This document shows positions 55,414 through 63,684 of a DNA stretch of 64,000 nucleotides, piece by piece. How positions within the stretch are numbered: position 1 is the stretch's first letter; every line of letters begins with the position of its first letter. The notes below the pieces were generated by a model. The model was not told the origin of the DNA. It did not search any database and saw only the letters and a list, made by a program, of their open reading frames with translations. The stretch comes from Tenacibaculum todarodis (GTDB lineage: Bacteria; Bacteroidota; Bacteroidia; Flavobacteriales; Flavobacteriaceae). The stretch lies in assembly GCF_001889045.1 (NCBI RefSeq), contig NZ_CP018155.1:2606001-2670000 (forward strand). Direction: 5' to 3'. Position numbers and translations under genes: made by a program.

Positions 55414-58056
55414 GTTGTAACCAATAGAAAACATAATGATTCTAGGTAAAATATGCGTTTTTGTATCTGAAATTAAATAGTCTGAAAATCGATTGTCTTG
55501 TTTAAAAGTGGTATTGAATAAGTTTTGTGCTGTAACCTTATAACTCCAAGCGCTATCATCATTTTTATAAGATAATGTTGTGTTTGCAATTTCATAACTA
55601 TTTTCAACTCTTTGCGCTTTATTTTGATAGTTATAATGTGTATAATCAAAATTAAAAATAAAGCCTTTTAAAAAGTCGTAATCTACGTTTATATAAGGTT
55701 CATCTGTTGTGAATTTTGAAGTTGAATTATTGGAAGTGAAATTACCGATACTTCTTTTAAAACCGACTTCAATTGTTGGGAAATCATCAAATAATGTTTC
55801 AGCACCAACATCAAAAGAATAGTTTTCATTTTTATTAGTTGAAAACATATTGTCTATATTTTGCAGATATGAAGCATTGCTATAATTACTTGATAATTTA
55901 TATCTAATTTTCTTGATTCGTTTTCTAATCGAAGAATTGAAACCCCAATTTTCTGACGGATTTTCCAATAATTGAATTGTTAAAAACCGATTAACACCAT
56001 CAAACTCCACAGCATTTCTAAATCCGTTAAGTTTTTTATTATAATTAATACTTGCATTAAACATTAAACCTCGATACAAACTAAAACGACTATATCTAAT
56101 TCTTGCGGAATGAAATAATTCGTTTTCTAAATTCTCACTTCCTCTAAAAACCGAATTATACGATTGCAAATAAAATCGATTTGCCAATTTTGAAGCGTCT
56201 GTAAAATTGGATTTTAAATTATAGTTTACTTGAATTTTCTTAGACTTGTTGAATTCAATCTTCATCAAAAAATCAGGTAAAACAACCCATTTATTTTTGT
56301 CAATTTGTGTTTGTTGGTTTACTTGCCAATTGTAATTATGCAAGTATGCACCTTGTTTAAAAGTAAAAATTCCTGTTTTAAATTTATAATGAACTCCTGC
56401 AAAAAAATCATTGTGTTTAAAAACTGTTGTATTGTTAAAACCTGCGGAAGTAAAGTTGTTCTGAGAACCATTATCTAAAATTTGACTACTAGAACTCACA
56501 AATTTTTCTTGCTGATGCGTGTTACCAACCGTTGTATAAATATGATTGCTATTATTTAACACCCAAAAGTCTTTAAAAACGGTGTGTAAATGATGTTTTT
56601 TGTTTTCTTTAAGTTGTTGAAGTCTGTTTTCGTTTTGCGAATCATCAAACGGAATTAAACCTTGTAAAATAGGGTTTGTTGTATTCCAAAAAGTGGTTGG
56701 ATTGTTAGCATCAAAAGTATAATTTGCTGTGGCAGAAAATGTGTGTTTTTCTGATTGCTTTTTATGCCATTCTATATTTTGGTTTACATACCAAGCGCCA
56801 TTTGTATTGTCTGTTAAAATGCTGTTATTATTTTCATTTATTAAAGAAACAATACTATTGTTCTTATAATTGTTTGTTTTTTTAACCTGTGTTCTTGCAT
56901 ACCATTGTTCCGTATCATTTGGCGCATATTCCAAAGATAACTTACCAATACCTAACACGTTTTTCTGACTGTTTTCTTGTGTTTTTTGTTCTGTAAATGA
57001 AGAATATTCATTTAACGTTTCTATAAAATTCTGTGTATTGGTGTGCGAAAAAAGAACATAACCAGAAACATCTAATTTATCTGAGGTTGTTTTGGTAATA
57101 TTTAAAGCACCAAATCGTTGGCTACTGCTCACCAAATCGTTACTTTCTAAAAACTGACTAAAATCTCCACCTCTAAAATTAAAATTACCGCTAAATACTG
57201 CATTTATACCGCCCGAAAAACTTAAATAATCTTTAAACGTAAACGTTTTTTCGCCAGTATTATTTAGGTTTCCAATAAAATTAACATTGGTTTTAGGTGA
57301 ATAATAAAATAAGTTTGCGTGTGTTTTATAATACTCTTTATTGCCTTTTCCTGCTTCTATATCACCAAAAAGAAAACGCTTTTTATCTTCTTTTAGTTGA
57401 ATATTCATTGCCATTTCATCAGAATCTGAAACATTTTTTAAAAAAGCAACTTCGTTGTAATTGTCTAAAACTTGTACCTTGTCTATGGCATCTGCGGGTA
57501 TATTATCTACCGCTAATTTTGTACCACCACCAAAAAACTTTTTACCATCTACCAACATAGTGGTTACTTTTTTACCCTGTACTGTAACGCTTCCATCTTT
57601 GGTGACTTCTACACCAGGTAGTTTTTTAAGTACGTTTTTTAGTTTGCGTTCTTCTCCTGTTACAAAATGCTCGGTATTATAAGTGGTTGTATCTCCTTTT
57701 ACAGAAACTGGCAATTCTATAACCACTTCATCTAATTGGTTTTTAGCTTCTTTTAAAATAAAGTTTTTGGTTGTGTTTTTAGTTGGTGTTATTGTTTGGT
57801 TTAAGGGCTCGTAACCCATAAAACTAATGCTAATGGTATAACTATTGTCTTTTTTTAAAGTCAGGGCATAGTTACCTTCTTCATCAGTAATGGCAAAAGA
57901 TAGGTTTTGGTTTACATCTTTAGGTTTTGCAATTACATTAGCAAAAGACAATGGATTTTGTAAACTATCTTTTACACTGCCTTTTAATTTAATGTTTTGA
58001 GCATTTGTAAAAAGACTAAAAATTAAGGCAATTACAAATAGTGATTTTTGTAACAT
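55408..58056 (-). CDS. Outer-membrane beta-barrel receptor with carboxypeptidase-regulatory-like N-terminus
   Basis: 882 residues. Signal peptide 1-19 (FTNAQ). A CarboxypepD_reg-like domain (about 22-110: KLKGSVKDSLQNPLSFANVI, ITDEEGNYAL, ISFMGYEP) precedes a plug-like domain (about 115-225: KLKNVLKKLPGVEVTKDGSV, VLDNYNEVAFLKNVSDSD). The rest is a barrel ending in SIGYNL. It looks like a TonB-type or OMP_b-brl_3 protein. It follows a GLPGLI gene by 9 bp, which suggests cotranscription and a common role. Confidence 0.88.
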   Translation of the reverse strand: MLQKSLFVIALIFSLFTNAQNIKLKGSVKDSLQNPLSFANVIAKPKDVNQNLSFAITDEEGNYALTLKKDNSYTISISFMGYEPLNQTITPTKNTTKNFILKEAKNQLDEVVIELPVSVKGDTTTYNTEHFVTGEERKLKNVLKKLPGVEVTKDGSVTVQGKKVTTMLVDGKKFFGGGTKLAVDNIPADAIDKVQVLDNYNEVAFLKNVSDSDEMAMNIQLKEDKKRFLFGDIEAGKGNKEYYKTHANLFYYSPKTNVNFIGNLNNTGEKTFTFKDYLSFSGGINAVFSGNFNFRGGDFSQFLESNDLVSSSQRFGALNITKTTSDKLDVSGYVLFSHTNTQNFIETLNEYSSFTEQKTQENSQKNVLGIGKLSLEYAPNDTEQWYARTQVKKTNNYKNNSIVSLINENNNSILTDNTNGAWYVNQNIEWHKKQSEKHTFSATANYTFDANNPTTFWNTTNPILQGLIPFDDSQNENRLQQLKENKKHHLHTVFKDFWVLNNSNHIYTTVGNTHQQEKFVSSSSQILDNGSQNNFTSAGFNNTTVFKHNDFFAGVHYKFKTGIFTFKQGAYLHNYNWQVNQQTQIDKNKWVVLPDFLMKIEFNKSKKIQVNYNLKSNFTDASKLANRFYLQSYNSVFRGSENLENELFHSARIRYSRFSLYRGLMFNASINYNKKLNGFRNAVEFDGVNRFLTIQLLENPSENWGFNSSIRKRIKKIRYKLSSNYSNASYLQNIDNMFSTNKNENYSFDVGAETLFDDFPTIEVGFKRSIGNFTSNNSTSKFTTDEPYINVDYDFLKGFIFNFDYTHYNYQNKAQRVENSYEIANTTLSYKNDDSAWSYKVTAQNLFNTTFKQDNRFSDYLISDTKTHILPRIIMFSIGYNL

Positions 58057-58065
58057 AGATTATAA

Positions 58066-58812
58066 TTAGTTTCTTCTTCTGTCTAAATTTTTGAAAAAAT
58101 CACGTCCCATTTCATCATATTCTTCTTGCGTCATTTTTTTTCCTTTAGTGGGTCTTTTTATGGTAATTTTTTCTGTTGTATTTAAAGTTATTTTAGTAGC
58201 TTTTATACTTTTTTTATCTTCTATAATTTCTAAGATTAAACCAGGTAACCCAAAGTATTCTTTTGGTCCAAAATTAACGGGGATTGTTGGTGTAAACCAA
58301 GCAGTAGTTGTTTTTTTATGTAAACCTCTACTGTTTTCTGTTTCTTTAGTAGCAGTTGCTTTGTAACAAATATACTTACCAATTGTTTTAGTTTCTTGTG
58401 TAATTTTCCAATCAAATGGTTTCATTTCTACTCGTAATAGTTCTCCAATTTCTACTTGCTTAAAATATTCTTTTGTAGTTGTATTTGTGTAAAATTTATT
58501 TTTACCACCTGCTATTATTCTTGATAAATTAACTTTCTTTTCATCTAGTTGCATTTTTTCTTCAAGCATATATAAAGCTTCATTATTTGTAAAAGATAAG
58601 ATACTTGTAACATCTTCATTATTTTTTAAGAAGTCTTTCATCCATTTACGCATGTTAGCTTTTTTAATTGAAGGACTATTTGCTAAAGAATCAATTTTTT
58701 TACTATCAAAAGGTTCTATTGATATAGTATAATGTACTTTCCCTTTAGTAATTTGTGCGTTTATTACTATTGTTGAAAAAGTAAATAGAAAGATTAATAT
58801 ACGGCTAAACAT
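58066..58812 (-). CDS. GLPGLI family protein 1
   Basis: 248 residues. Signal peptide 1-19 (cleavage near NAQ). The family motif GLPGLI is at 188-193 within NFGPKEYFGLPGLILEI. It ends in a Lys/Arg-rich tail. The family is restricted to Bacteroidota, and the role is unknown. It is 9 bp from the outer-membrane receptor gene, the closest link in the cluster. Confidence 0.93.
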   Translation of the reverse strand: MFSRILIFLFTFSTIVINAQITKGKVHYTISIEPFDSKKIDSLANSPSIKKANMRKWMKDFLKNNEDVTSILSFTNNEALYMLEEKMQLDEKKVNLSRIIAGGKNKFYTNTTTKEYFKQVEIGELLRVEMKPFDWKITQETKTIGKYICYKATATKETENSRGLHKKTTTAWFTPTIPVNFGPKEYFGLPGLILEIIEDKKSIKATKITLNTTEKITIKRPTKGKKMTQEEYDEMGRDFFKNLDRRRN

Positions 58813-58860
58813 AGTGTTTTTTTTAAGAAATTAGTTTGTCAATAATATTGAAAGTTTAAA

Positions 58861-58900
58861 TATAACTAAAAAATTAGTTTAAACTAATTTTTTAGTTATA
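58861..58900. repeat. Perfect 40-bp palindrome
   Basis: TATAACTAAAAAATTAGTTT is followed directly by its exact reverse complement, with no spacer. It lies between GLPGLI genes 2 and 1. It may be a terminator, cruciform or operator. Confidence 0.8.
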
Positions 58901-58964
58901 AAAGTGAATGTAATTGTAATTTTCACATGCTAGTTTGTGAGTTTTGATAGAAAATAGAATTGTT

Positions 58965-59690
58965 TTATTTTTTACCAAAAATACTTTGTGTTCCTTTTTT
59001 TATCATTTTAGAATATTCTTCTAAGGTTACTAAATTTCCCTTTGGTTTTTTTACTTTTATTTTTTCTTTAGGATTTAGAATTATTTTTTTTGCTTTAAAA
59101 ATAGTTTTACCAATTTCTATTTCAAGAATTAAACCAGGTAAACCATATTCACCTTTTGGCCCAAAATTTACAGGAATTTTAGTAGTATACCAAGCAATAA
59201 CTTTTCGGTTGCTTCGGGTTGCTTTAAAAACTCTATAGCCATTAACTATTTTAGATTCTTGAGTTAGTTGCCACTCTAAATATTTATTTGGGTATACAAA
59301 ACATTCTCCTAAAGTTTCACAATCTTTTATTAAGTATTTTTTATTTGGATCATCATAAAAATATTCTTTAGAACCACCAGCGCTTACTTTTGCTATATTC
59401 ATTCCTAGATCATTGTCTTTGGTACTCATTTGGTCAAGTACTTTAAAAAGACCTGAACCATTATTAAACGTAAGTTTTGATTGTATAGGTTTTAATTGTA
59501 AATATACTTTGTCTAACGTTTTTACTAAATTCTCATCAATAGTATCTCTTCTGTTTTTTAAGTAATTTGTAAGTGTGTTTTTGTTTATTGTAGATTCATA
59601 ATGTACAATTCCAGAAAAGTTAACTTGAGAAAACGTTGTTACGTAATTAGTAACAAGACTAAAGAATAGTATTATTTTTAAGTGTTTCAT
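58965..59690 (-). CDS. GLPGLI family protein 2
   Basis: 241 residues. Signal peptide 1-21. GLPGLI is at 183-188 in NFGPKGEYGLPGLILEI. Two cysteines (C124 and C130 in CETLGEC) are not shared with copy 1. A 152-bp gap with the 40-bp palindrome follows it, so it may end a transcript. Confidence 0.92.
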   Translation of the reverse strand: MKHLKIILFFSLVTNYVTTFSQVNFSGIVHYESTINKNTLTNYLKNRRDTIDENLVKTLDKVYLQLKPIQSKLTFNNGSGLFKVLDQMSTKDNDLGMNIAKVSAGGSKEYFYDDPNKKYLIKDCETLGECFVYPNKYLEWQLTQESKIVNGYRVFKATRSNRKVIAWYTTKIPVNFGPKGEYGLPGLILEIEIGKTIFKAKKIILNPKEKIKVKKPKGNLVTLEEYSKMIKKGTQSIFGKK

Positions 59691-59714
59691 AGAAATTAGT
59701 TTACCTCAAGAGAA

Positions 59715-60455
59715 TTAATTACGAGTAAATTCTCCCATAGCTTTTTTTCCAAGGTTTTGTAATTCTTTTTCTGTAATCATTTTTCCTTTCAAAGGTTTCT
59801 TTATTGTAATTTTGCCTTTTGGATTTAAAGTGATTTTTTCTGCTGTATAAATAATTTTACCTGCTTGAACTTTAAGAACTAATCCAGGAAATCCAACAAA
59901 TTCCTTTGGACCAAAAGGAAGTGGTATTTCAGTCGTGTACCAGACAATTTGCTTTTGAGTTACTTTTCCTTTTCTAGATTCATAAACATAATCTCTTTCT
60001 GCTTTATAACAGATATATTTTCCTATTTTCTTTTTTACATTTAATAACTTCCAATCAGATATTTTTTTATTTTTTTTAACCAAAAAAATATCTCCCAAAA
60101 ATTCTTTTTCTTCTAAAATGTAATTATCTTTAATTTTATAATAAAATTTGCTTCTTATTTTAAACATTATTTTACTCAAATTCAATTTATAGTTAGATTC
60201 AGAATCCGTATTTAGACCTTTATTAATTAAAGAATAATAAGAATTATCATCTTTAAAAGATAATTTTAATTTGTAGTTTTTAGAATTATTAGTAATACTT
60301 TTAATAAGCTTTACAGCTTGTTTATTTTGATCTTTAGTTTTTTTATCAAAACCTGTTGTATCTATTTTAACATTATATATTACAACTCCTTTTTTTTGAG
60401 AAAAAACAATAGAACTATAAAAAACATAAATTAATATTAATATTTTAATTTTCAT
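59715..60455 (-). CDS. GLPGLI family protein 3 (variant motif)
   Basis: 246 residues. Signal peptide 1-19. The motif reads GFPGLV (188-193) in FGPKEFVGFPGLVLKV. It is the most diverged of the three copies and very Lys-rich. It is 24 bp upstream of copy 2 and 53 bp downstream of the small peptide gene. Confidence 0.9.
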   Translation of the reverse strand: MKIKILILIYVFYSSIVFSQKKGVVIYNVKIDTTGFDKKTKDQNKQAVKLIKSITNNSKNYKLKLSFKDDNSYYSLINKGLNTDSESNYKLNLSKIMFKIRSKFYYKIKDNYILEEKEFLGDIFLVKKNKKISDWKLLNVKKKIGKYICYKAERDYVYESRKGKVTQKQIVWYTTEIPLPFGPKEFVGFPGLVLKVQAGKIIYTAEKITLNPKGKITIKKPLKGKMITEKELQNLGKKAMGEFTRN

Positions 60456-60469
60456 TTATTTATTTTTAT

Positions 60470-60496
60470 GCCTCTCTTGTGAAATTTAAGAGAGGC
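60470..60496. promoter_or_regulatory. Intercistronic hairpin between the peptide gene and GLPGLI gene 3
   Basis: A 9-bp stem GCCTCTCTT / AAGAGAGGC with a 9-nt loop, without a good T-tract. It may attenuate transcription or protect the upstream message, so the peptide could be made in excess. Confidence 0.55.
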
Positions 60497-60508
60497 TATT
60501 AATTTAAA

Positions 60509-60742
60509 TTATATTTCTCCTCCTATTAACCAACAAATTCCTAAGCCATTGTTCATTACTTCTGCTCCAGTAACATCATCTGTAGGGCCATTTAATAATT
60601 CGTAAACTATTAAAAAATCTATTGCGAAATCAAAACAGTCTTTTTTAACAGTTACCACTTCTTCTTTTGTTTCTAGATTTTCCGCATTCACTAAACTGCT
60701 ACTAGCAAATACAAATGCTAGTACTAATATTATTTTTTTCAT
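60509..60742 (-). CDS. Small secreted peptide precursor (77 residues)
   Basis: A signal peptide (1-20, MKKIILVLAFVFASSSLVNA) leaves a mature acidic peptide of about 57 residues. It has two cysteines (C36 and C70) and a Gly-rich hydrophobic end, NNGLGICWLIGGEI. No known family. It is the first gene before three GLPGLI genes and the outer-membrane receptor. A role as substrate, signal or cargo of that cluster is inference. Confidence 0.65.
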   Translation of the reverse strand: MKKIILVLAFVFASSSLVNAENLETKEEVVTVKKDCFDFAIDFLIVYELLNGPTDDVTGAEVMNNGLGICWLIGGEI

Positions 60743-61027
60743 ACTATAAAAATTTAAATTGTTAATTAAAGCCTTTCCTATAAAGACTTGTTAAAATGTT
60801 TTTTAATTTCTACGAGGTGTATTACTTTTGCAATACTTTCCTCTGTTTGTGTTTTGTCAATTCATTGGCAATAATTTTAAGTTAAACATTTATTTTAGTC
60901 AATTTGTGTTCTTAAATTTATAAGCAGAGGATTTTTCTTTTTCATAGCAATCTCATTCTTATTGTTTTAAGTTCCTCAAAGTTTAAAAAGTATTTTGGAG
61001 TTTCCTAATATTTTTAATTCTTATTTG

Positions 61028-61069
61028 GCTCCGTATTTCTACGAAGCTACCTTCGTAGAAATACGGAGC
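61028..61069. repeat. Long perfect hairpin
   Basis: A 19-bp stem, GCTCCGTATTTCTACGAAG with its complement, and loop CTAC. There is no T-run on either side, so it is not a usual terminator. Confidence 0.8.
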
Positions 61070-61103
61070 TAAAAAAGCCGTAGAAGTTCTTTTTTAATTT
61101 TTG

Positions 61104-61111
61104 TATCTTTG
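61104..61111 (+). promoter_or_regulatory. -7 element upstream of the tandem repeat
   Basis: TATCTTTG, an exact consensus match. Transcription from here would place the whole 15-bp array in the leader of the XRE gene. Confidence 0.55.
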
Positions 61112-61122
61112 TTTTGAAAGAA

Positions 61123-61242
61123 AAAAATTACTATTCCAAAAATTACTATTCCAAAAATTACTATTCCAAAAATTACTATTCCAAAAATTACTATTCCAAA
61201 AATTACTATTCCAAAAATTACTATTCCAAAAATTACTCCCCC
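61123..61242 (+). repeat. 15-bp tandem repeat, eight units
   Basis: Unit AAAAATTACTATTCC: seven perfect copies, the eighth ending ACTCCCCC. The unit is open in all three forward frames. It ends 16 bp before the XRE start codon. Confidence 0.95.
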
Positions 61243-61258
61243 TTAAAAAATATTATTT

Positions 61259-61486
61259 ATGAGTTATGATGCTAAGGCAGAAATTTTAAATACTAAGTTG
61301 TTACAACGTATTAGAGAAGAAAGAGAAAAAACAGGTTTATCACAATGGGATTTTGCCATAAAAATTGGTTTAGGGCAAAGTGCGTACCATAAAATTGAGA
61401 AAGGTAAAACACGTTTAGATATGTTTCGTTTTTTTAAAATAGCGGAAGCTTTAGATGTACCTGCGTCAGCATTAATGGATAATTAA
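61259..61486 (+). CDS. XRE-family HTH regulator
   Basis: 75 residues: a short N-terminal helix (ILNTKLLQRIREERE) and one HTH (TGLSQWDFAIKIGLGQSAYHKIEKGKT, then FKIAEALDVPASALM). It is a single gene with the tandem array as its leader. Neighbouring genes face away or converge, so its targets are unknown. It may control itself. Confidence 0.9.
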   Translation: MSYDAKAEILNTKLLQRIREEREKTGLSQWDFAIKIGLGQSAYHKIEKGKTRLDMFRFFKIAEALDVPASALMDN

Positions 61487-61520
61487 CTAGTTTTAAGTAA
61501 GAAAATACCTTTATAAACAA

Positions 61521-61669
61521 GCCCGCGTTAGGGATCGAAACGGCATCCTTTTTTTGGTGAGATTCCTGCGAAGGCAGGAATCTCACCAAAAAAAGATATA
61601 GTGTAAAGCCCGACCAAAACAAAAAAGTGCAACTAGAAATAGTTGCACTTTTTTGTTTTGGTAACGCCC
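61521..61669 (+). repeat. Two-hairpin intergenic repeat, copy 4 (extended)
   Basis: GCCCGCGTTAGGGATCGAAA and CGGCATCC lead to hairpin 1, a perfect 22-bp stem (61548-61595, loop GAAG). A spacer GATATAGTGTAAAGCCCG and hairpin 2, a perfect 23-bp stem (61613-61662, loop GAAA), follow, ending AACGCCC. Hairpin 2 also works as a bidirectional terminator between the XRE gene and pyk. It aligns with 19502-19583. Confidence 0.85.
61559..61584. repeat. REP-like palindrome, copy 3, nested
   Basis: GAGATTCCTGC-GAAG-GCAGGAATCTC forms the tip of hairpin 1 in the larger repeat. It matches the free copies at 19119-19145 and 34188-34214. Confidence 0.7.
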
Positions 61670-61716
61670 AAAGTAAAGAAAATGAGAAGCTGAAACAAGT
61701 TCAGCTTTACAGCTTT

Positions 61717-63144
61717 CTACTCAATTTCCGAAACACGTAAGGTATTTACCATTCCTTTAGCTTCAACTGGCATAGAGGTTAAGTTAATCATATAATCGCC
61801 TTGTTTTACAAAGCCTTTTGCTTTTGAAATTTTGTTGATGTCTTCTACAGTGTCGTCTGTACTTCCGTTTTTGTCATAAAAGAATGCTCTAACGCCCCAA
61901 AGTAAGTTTAAGCGGGCTAAAATCCTTTTTTCTGATGAAAATACTAACACGTGCGATTTTGGCCTCCAAGCTGAAATTTGAAAGGCTGTATAACCACTAT
62001 TTGTTAAGGTTGAAATTGCTTTGGCTTCAATATCATTTGCCATTAATGCGGCATGATGACAAACTGATTTTGTGATAAATCTGTTGGTTCTAATATGTGG
62101 TGGCGCAGAGGGAACTTGAATTAAATCTGAATACTCTACACTTCCAATAATTTCAGTCATTTTTTGAATTACCTTAATTGGGTGTTTACCTACAGAGGTT
62201 TCTCCAGAAAGCATTACAGCATCGGCTCCATCCATAATAGAATTAGCAACATCGTTAACTTCTGCACGTGTTGGTACAGCGTTTTCAATCATAGTTTCCA
62301 TCATTTGTGTCGCAATGATTACTGGAATACGTGCTAATTTTGCTCTACATACCAAGTTCTTTTGAATAATAGGTACATCTTGCATTGGTATTTCTACACC
62401 TAAATCTCCACGCGCAACCATCAATCCGTCACAATACGGAATTAAAGCGTCTATATTTTCTACAGCTTCTGGTTTTTCAATTTTTGCAATTACGGGAACT
62501 CTAAAGTCGGAATTATGCTTAATTAAATCGCGTAACATTCTTAAATCTTCTGGATTTCTAACAAATGATAATGCAATCCAATCTACTTCTAATTTTAATG
62601 CAAAAATTGCATCTTTTTTATCTTTTTCTGTTAACGCAGGAAGTGAAATTGCTGTATTTGGTAAGTTTACCCCTTTTTTAGAGTTTAAAGGACCTCCTAC
62701 AATTACTTTGGTAGTTACTGCAGTTTTTTTATCAGTAGCTGTAACTTCAAATAATAATTTCCCATCGTCTACTAAGATTTTTTCACCAACTTTTACGTCT
62801 TTTGGAAAACGTCCATAAGTCATAAAAGCTTTTTCTTTGGTTCCAATACATTCTTCTGTGGTAAAAGTAAAGGTATCTCCGTCTTCTAACATAACGCCTT
62901 CTTCCATAACTCCTACACGAAGTTTTGGACCTTGTAAATCGGCTAAAATGGCTACGTTATAACCTCGTTCTTCATTTATTTCACGAATCATCTTGATTCG
63001 CTCTTTTACAACGTCATATTGTGCATGCGAAAAATTTATTCTAAAAACATTTACACCTTTGGCTGCCATTTCTGCAATTATTTCTTTTGTATTGGTTGCA
63101 GGTCCTAGTGTTGCAACTATTTTGGTTTTTTTATTATGTGGCAT
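61717..63144 (-). CDS. pyk: Pyruvate kinase
   Basis: 475 residues. The active-site segment VIAKIEKPEAVENID, the region GDLGVEIPMQDVP, the phosphate site ATQMMETMI and the C-terminal domain are intact. It makes pyruvate and ATP from phosphoenolpyruvate. It starts 2 bp after the IPExxxVDY gene, the usual flavobacterial order. Confidence 0.98.
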   Translation of the reverse strand: MPHNKKTKIVATLGPATNTKEIIAEMAAKGVNVFRINFSHAQYDVVKERIKMIREINEERGYNVAILADLQGPKLRVGVMEEGVMLEDGDTFTFTTEECIGTKEKAFMTYGRFPKDVKVGEKILVDDGKLLFEVTATDKKTAVTTKVIVGGPLNSKKGVNLPNTAISLPALTEKDKKDAIFALKLEVDWIALSFVRNPEDLRMLRDLIKHNSDFRVPVIAKIEKPEAVENIDALIPYCDGLMVARGDLGVEIPMQDVPIIQKNLVCRAKLARIPVIIATQMMETMIENAVPTRAEVNDVANSIMDGADAVMLSGETSVGKHPIKVIQKMTEIIGSVEYSDLIQVPSAPPHIRTNRFITKSVCHHAALMANDIEAKAISTLTNSGYTAFQISAWRPKSHVLVFSSEKRILARLNLLWGVRAFFYDKNGSTDDTVEDINKISKAKGFVKQGDYMINLTSMPVEAKGMVNTLRVSEIE

Positions 63145-63146
63145 AG

Positions 63147-63617
63147 TTAAAAAATTAAAGAATCTTTAGATTTTAATGTTGTTTGATCTATTATGTAAGA
63201 AGTTATAACTTCTGGTATAGTTTTTATTTTTGTTAATGCGTCTTGTACATCAGCATAATTGATATCTCCAGTTATTTTTAAGAAAAAATCTACTTTTTTC
63301 TTTTCTGGTATTAAATAATTTTTAGTTTCACTTGTAAATAATACGTTTTCTGAAGATGTATTGGTGTTGTTAGAAAAGATATTGGAAATTAAAAACCAAT
63401 CAAAGTCGTATTTAGAATCTGTAAATTTGTAAACAGGAAAAGAAGCGTTGCTGTTTTTTCCTTCAAAATCTAAATCGTAAGCTGCTCTAGAAAAAGTAGT
63501 TTTAAGTTCTTTATTAAGCAAATATGCTAACTTATAATCTTCTAAAGTAGTATGAATTCCTATTAACGTGTAATTATCTTCGCAAAAATCATCAAAATTT
63601 AACGCGTGTACTTGCAT
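63147..63617 (-). CDS. IPExxxVDY family protein
   Basis: 156 residues, cytoplasmic. The name-giving motif is I103-P-E-K-K-K-V-D-F111 (F in place of Y). The family is limited to Bacteroidota and usually sits between rnc and pyk, as here. The function is unknown. Confidence 0.92.
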   Translation of the reverse strand: MQVHALNFDDFCEDNYTLIGIHTTLEDYKLAYLLNKELKTTFSRAAYDLDFEGKNSNASFPVYKFTDSKYDFDWFLISNIFSNNTNTSSENVLFTSETKNYLIPEKKKVDFFLKITGDINYADVQDALTKIKTIPEVITSYIIDQTTLKSKDSLIF

Positions 63618-63684
63618 AAAACAAAGTTAAGCATTGTAATGTTAGCTTATAGTAAAACTTACGAAAACGTTATAGGTAACTTGT

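Larger units (their letters stand above)
60743..61258. other. 516-bp intergenic region
   Basis: No long ORF. It holds a 19-bp perfect hairpin (61028-61069), a -7 promoter element (61104-61111) and the 15-bp tandem array (61123-61242), each listed separately. The first 285 bp show nothing I can name. Confidence 0.7.

Noticed and set aside
61123..61242. CRISPR array
   Set aside because: The units are 15 bp and contiguous with no spacers; no cas genes are near.
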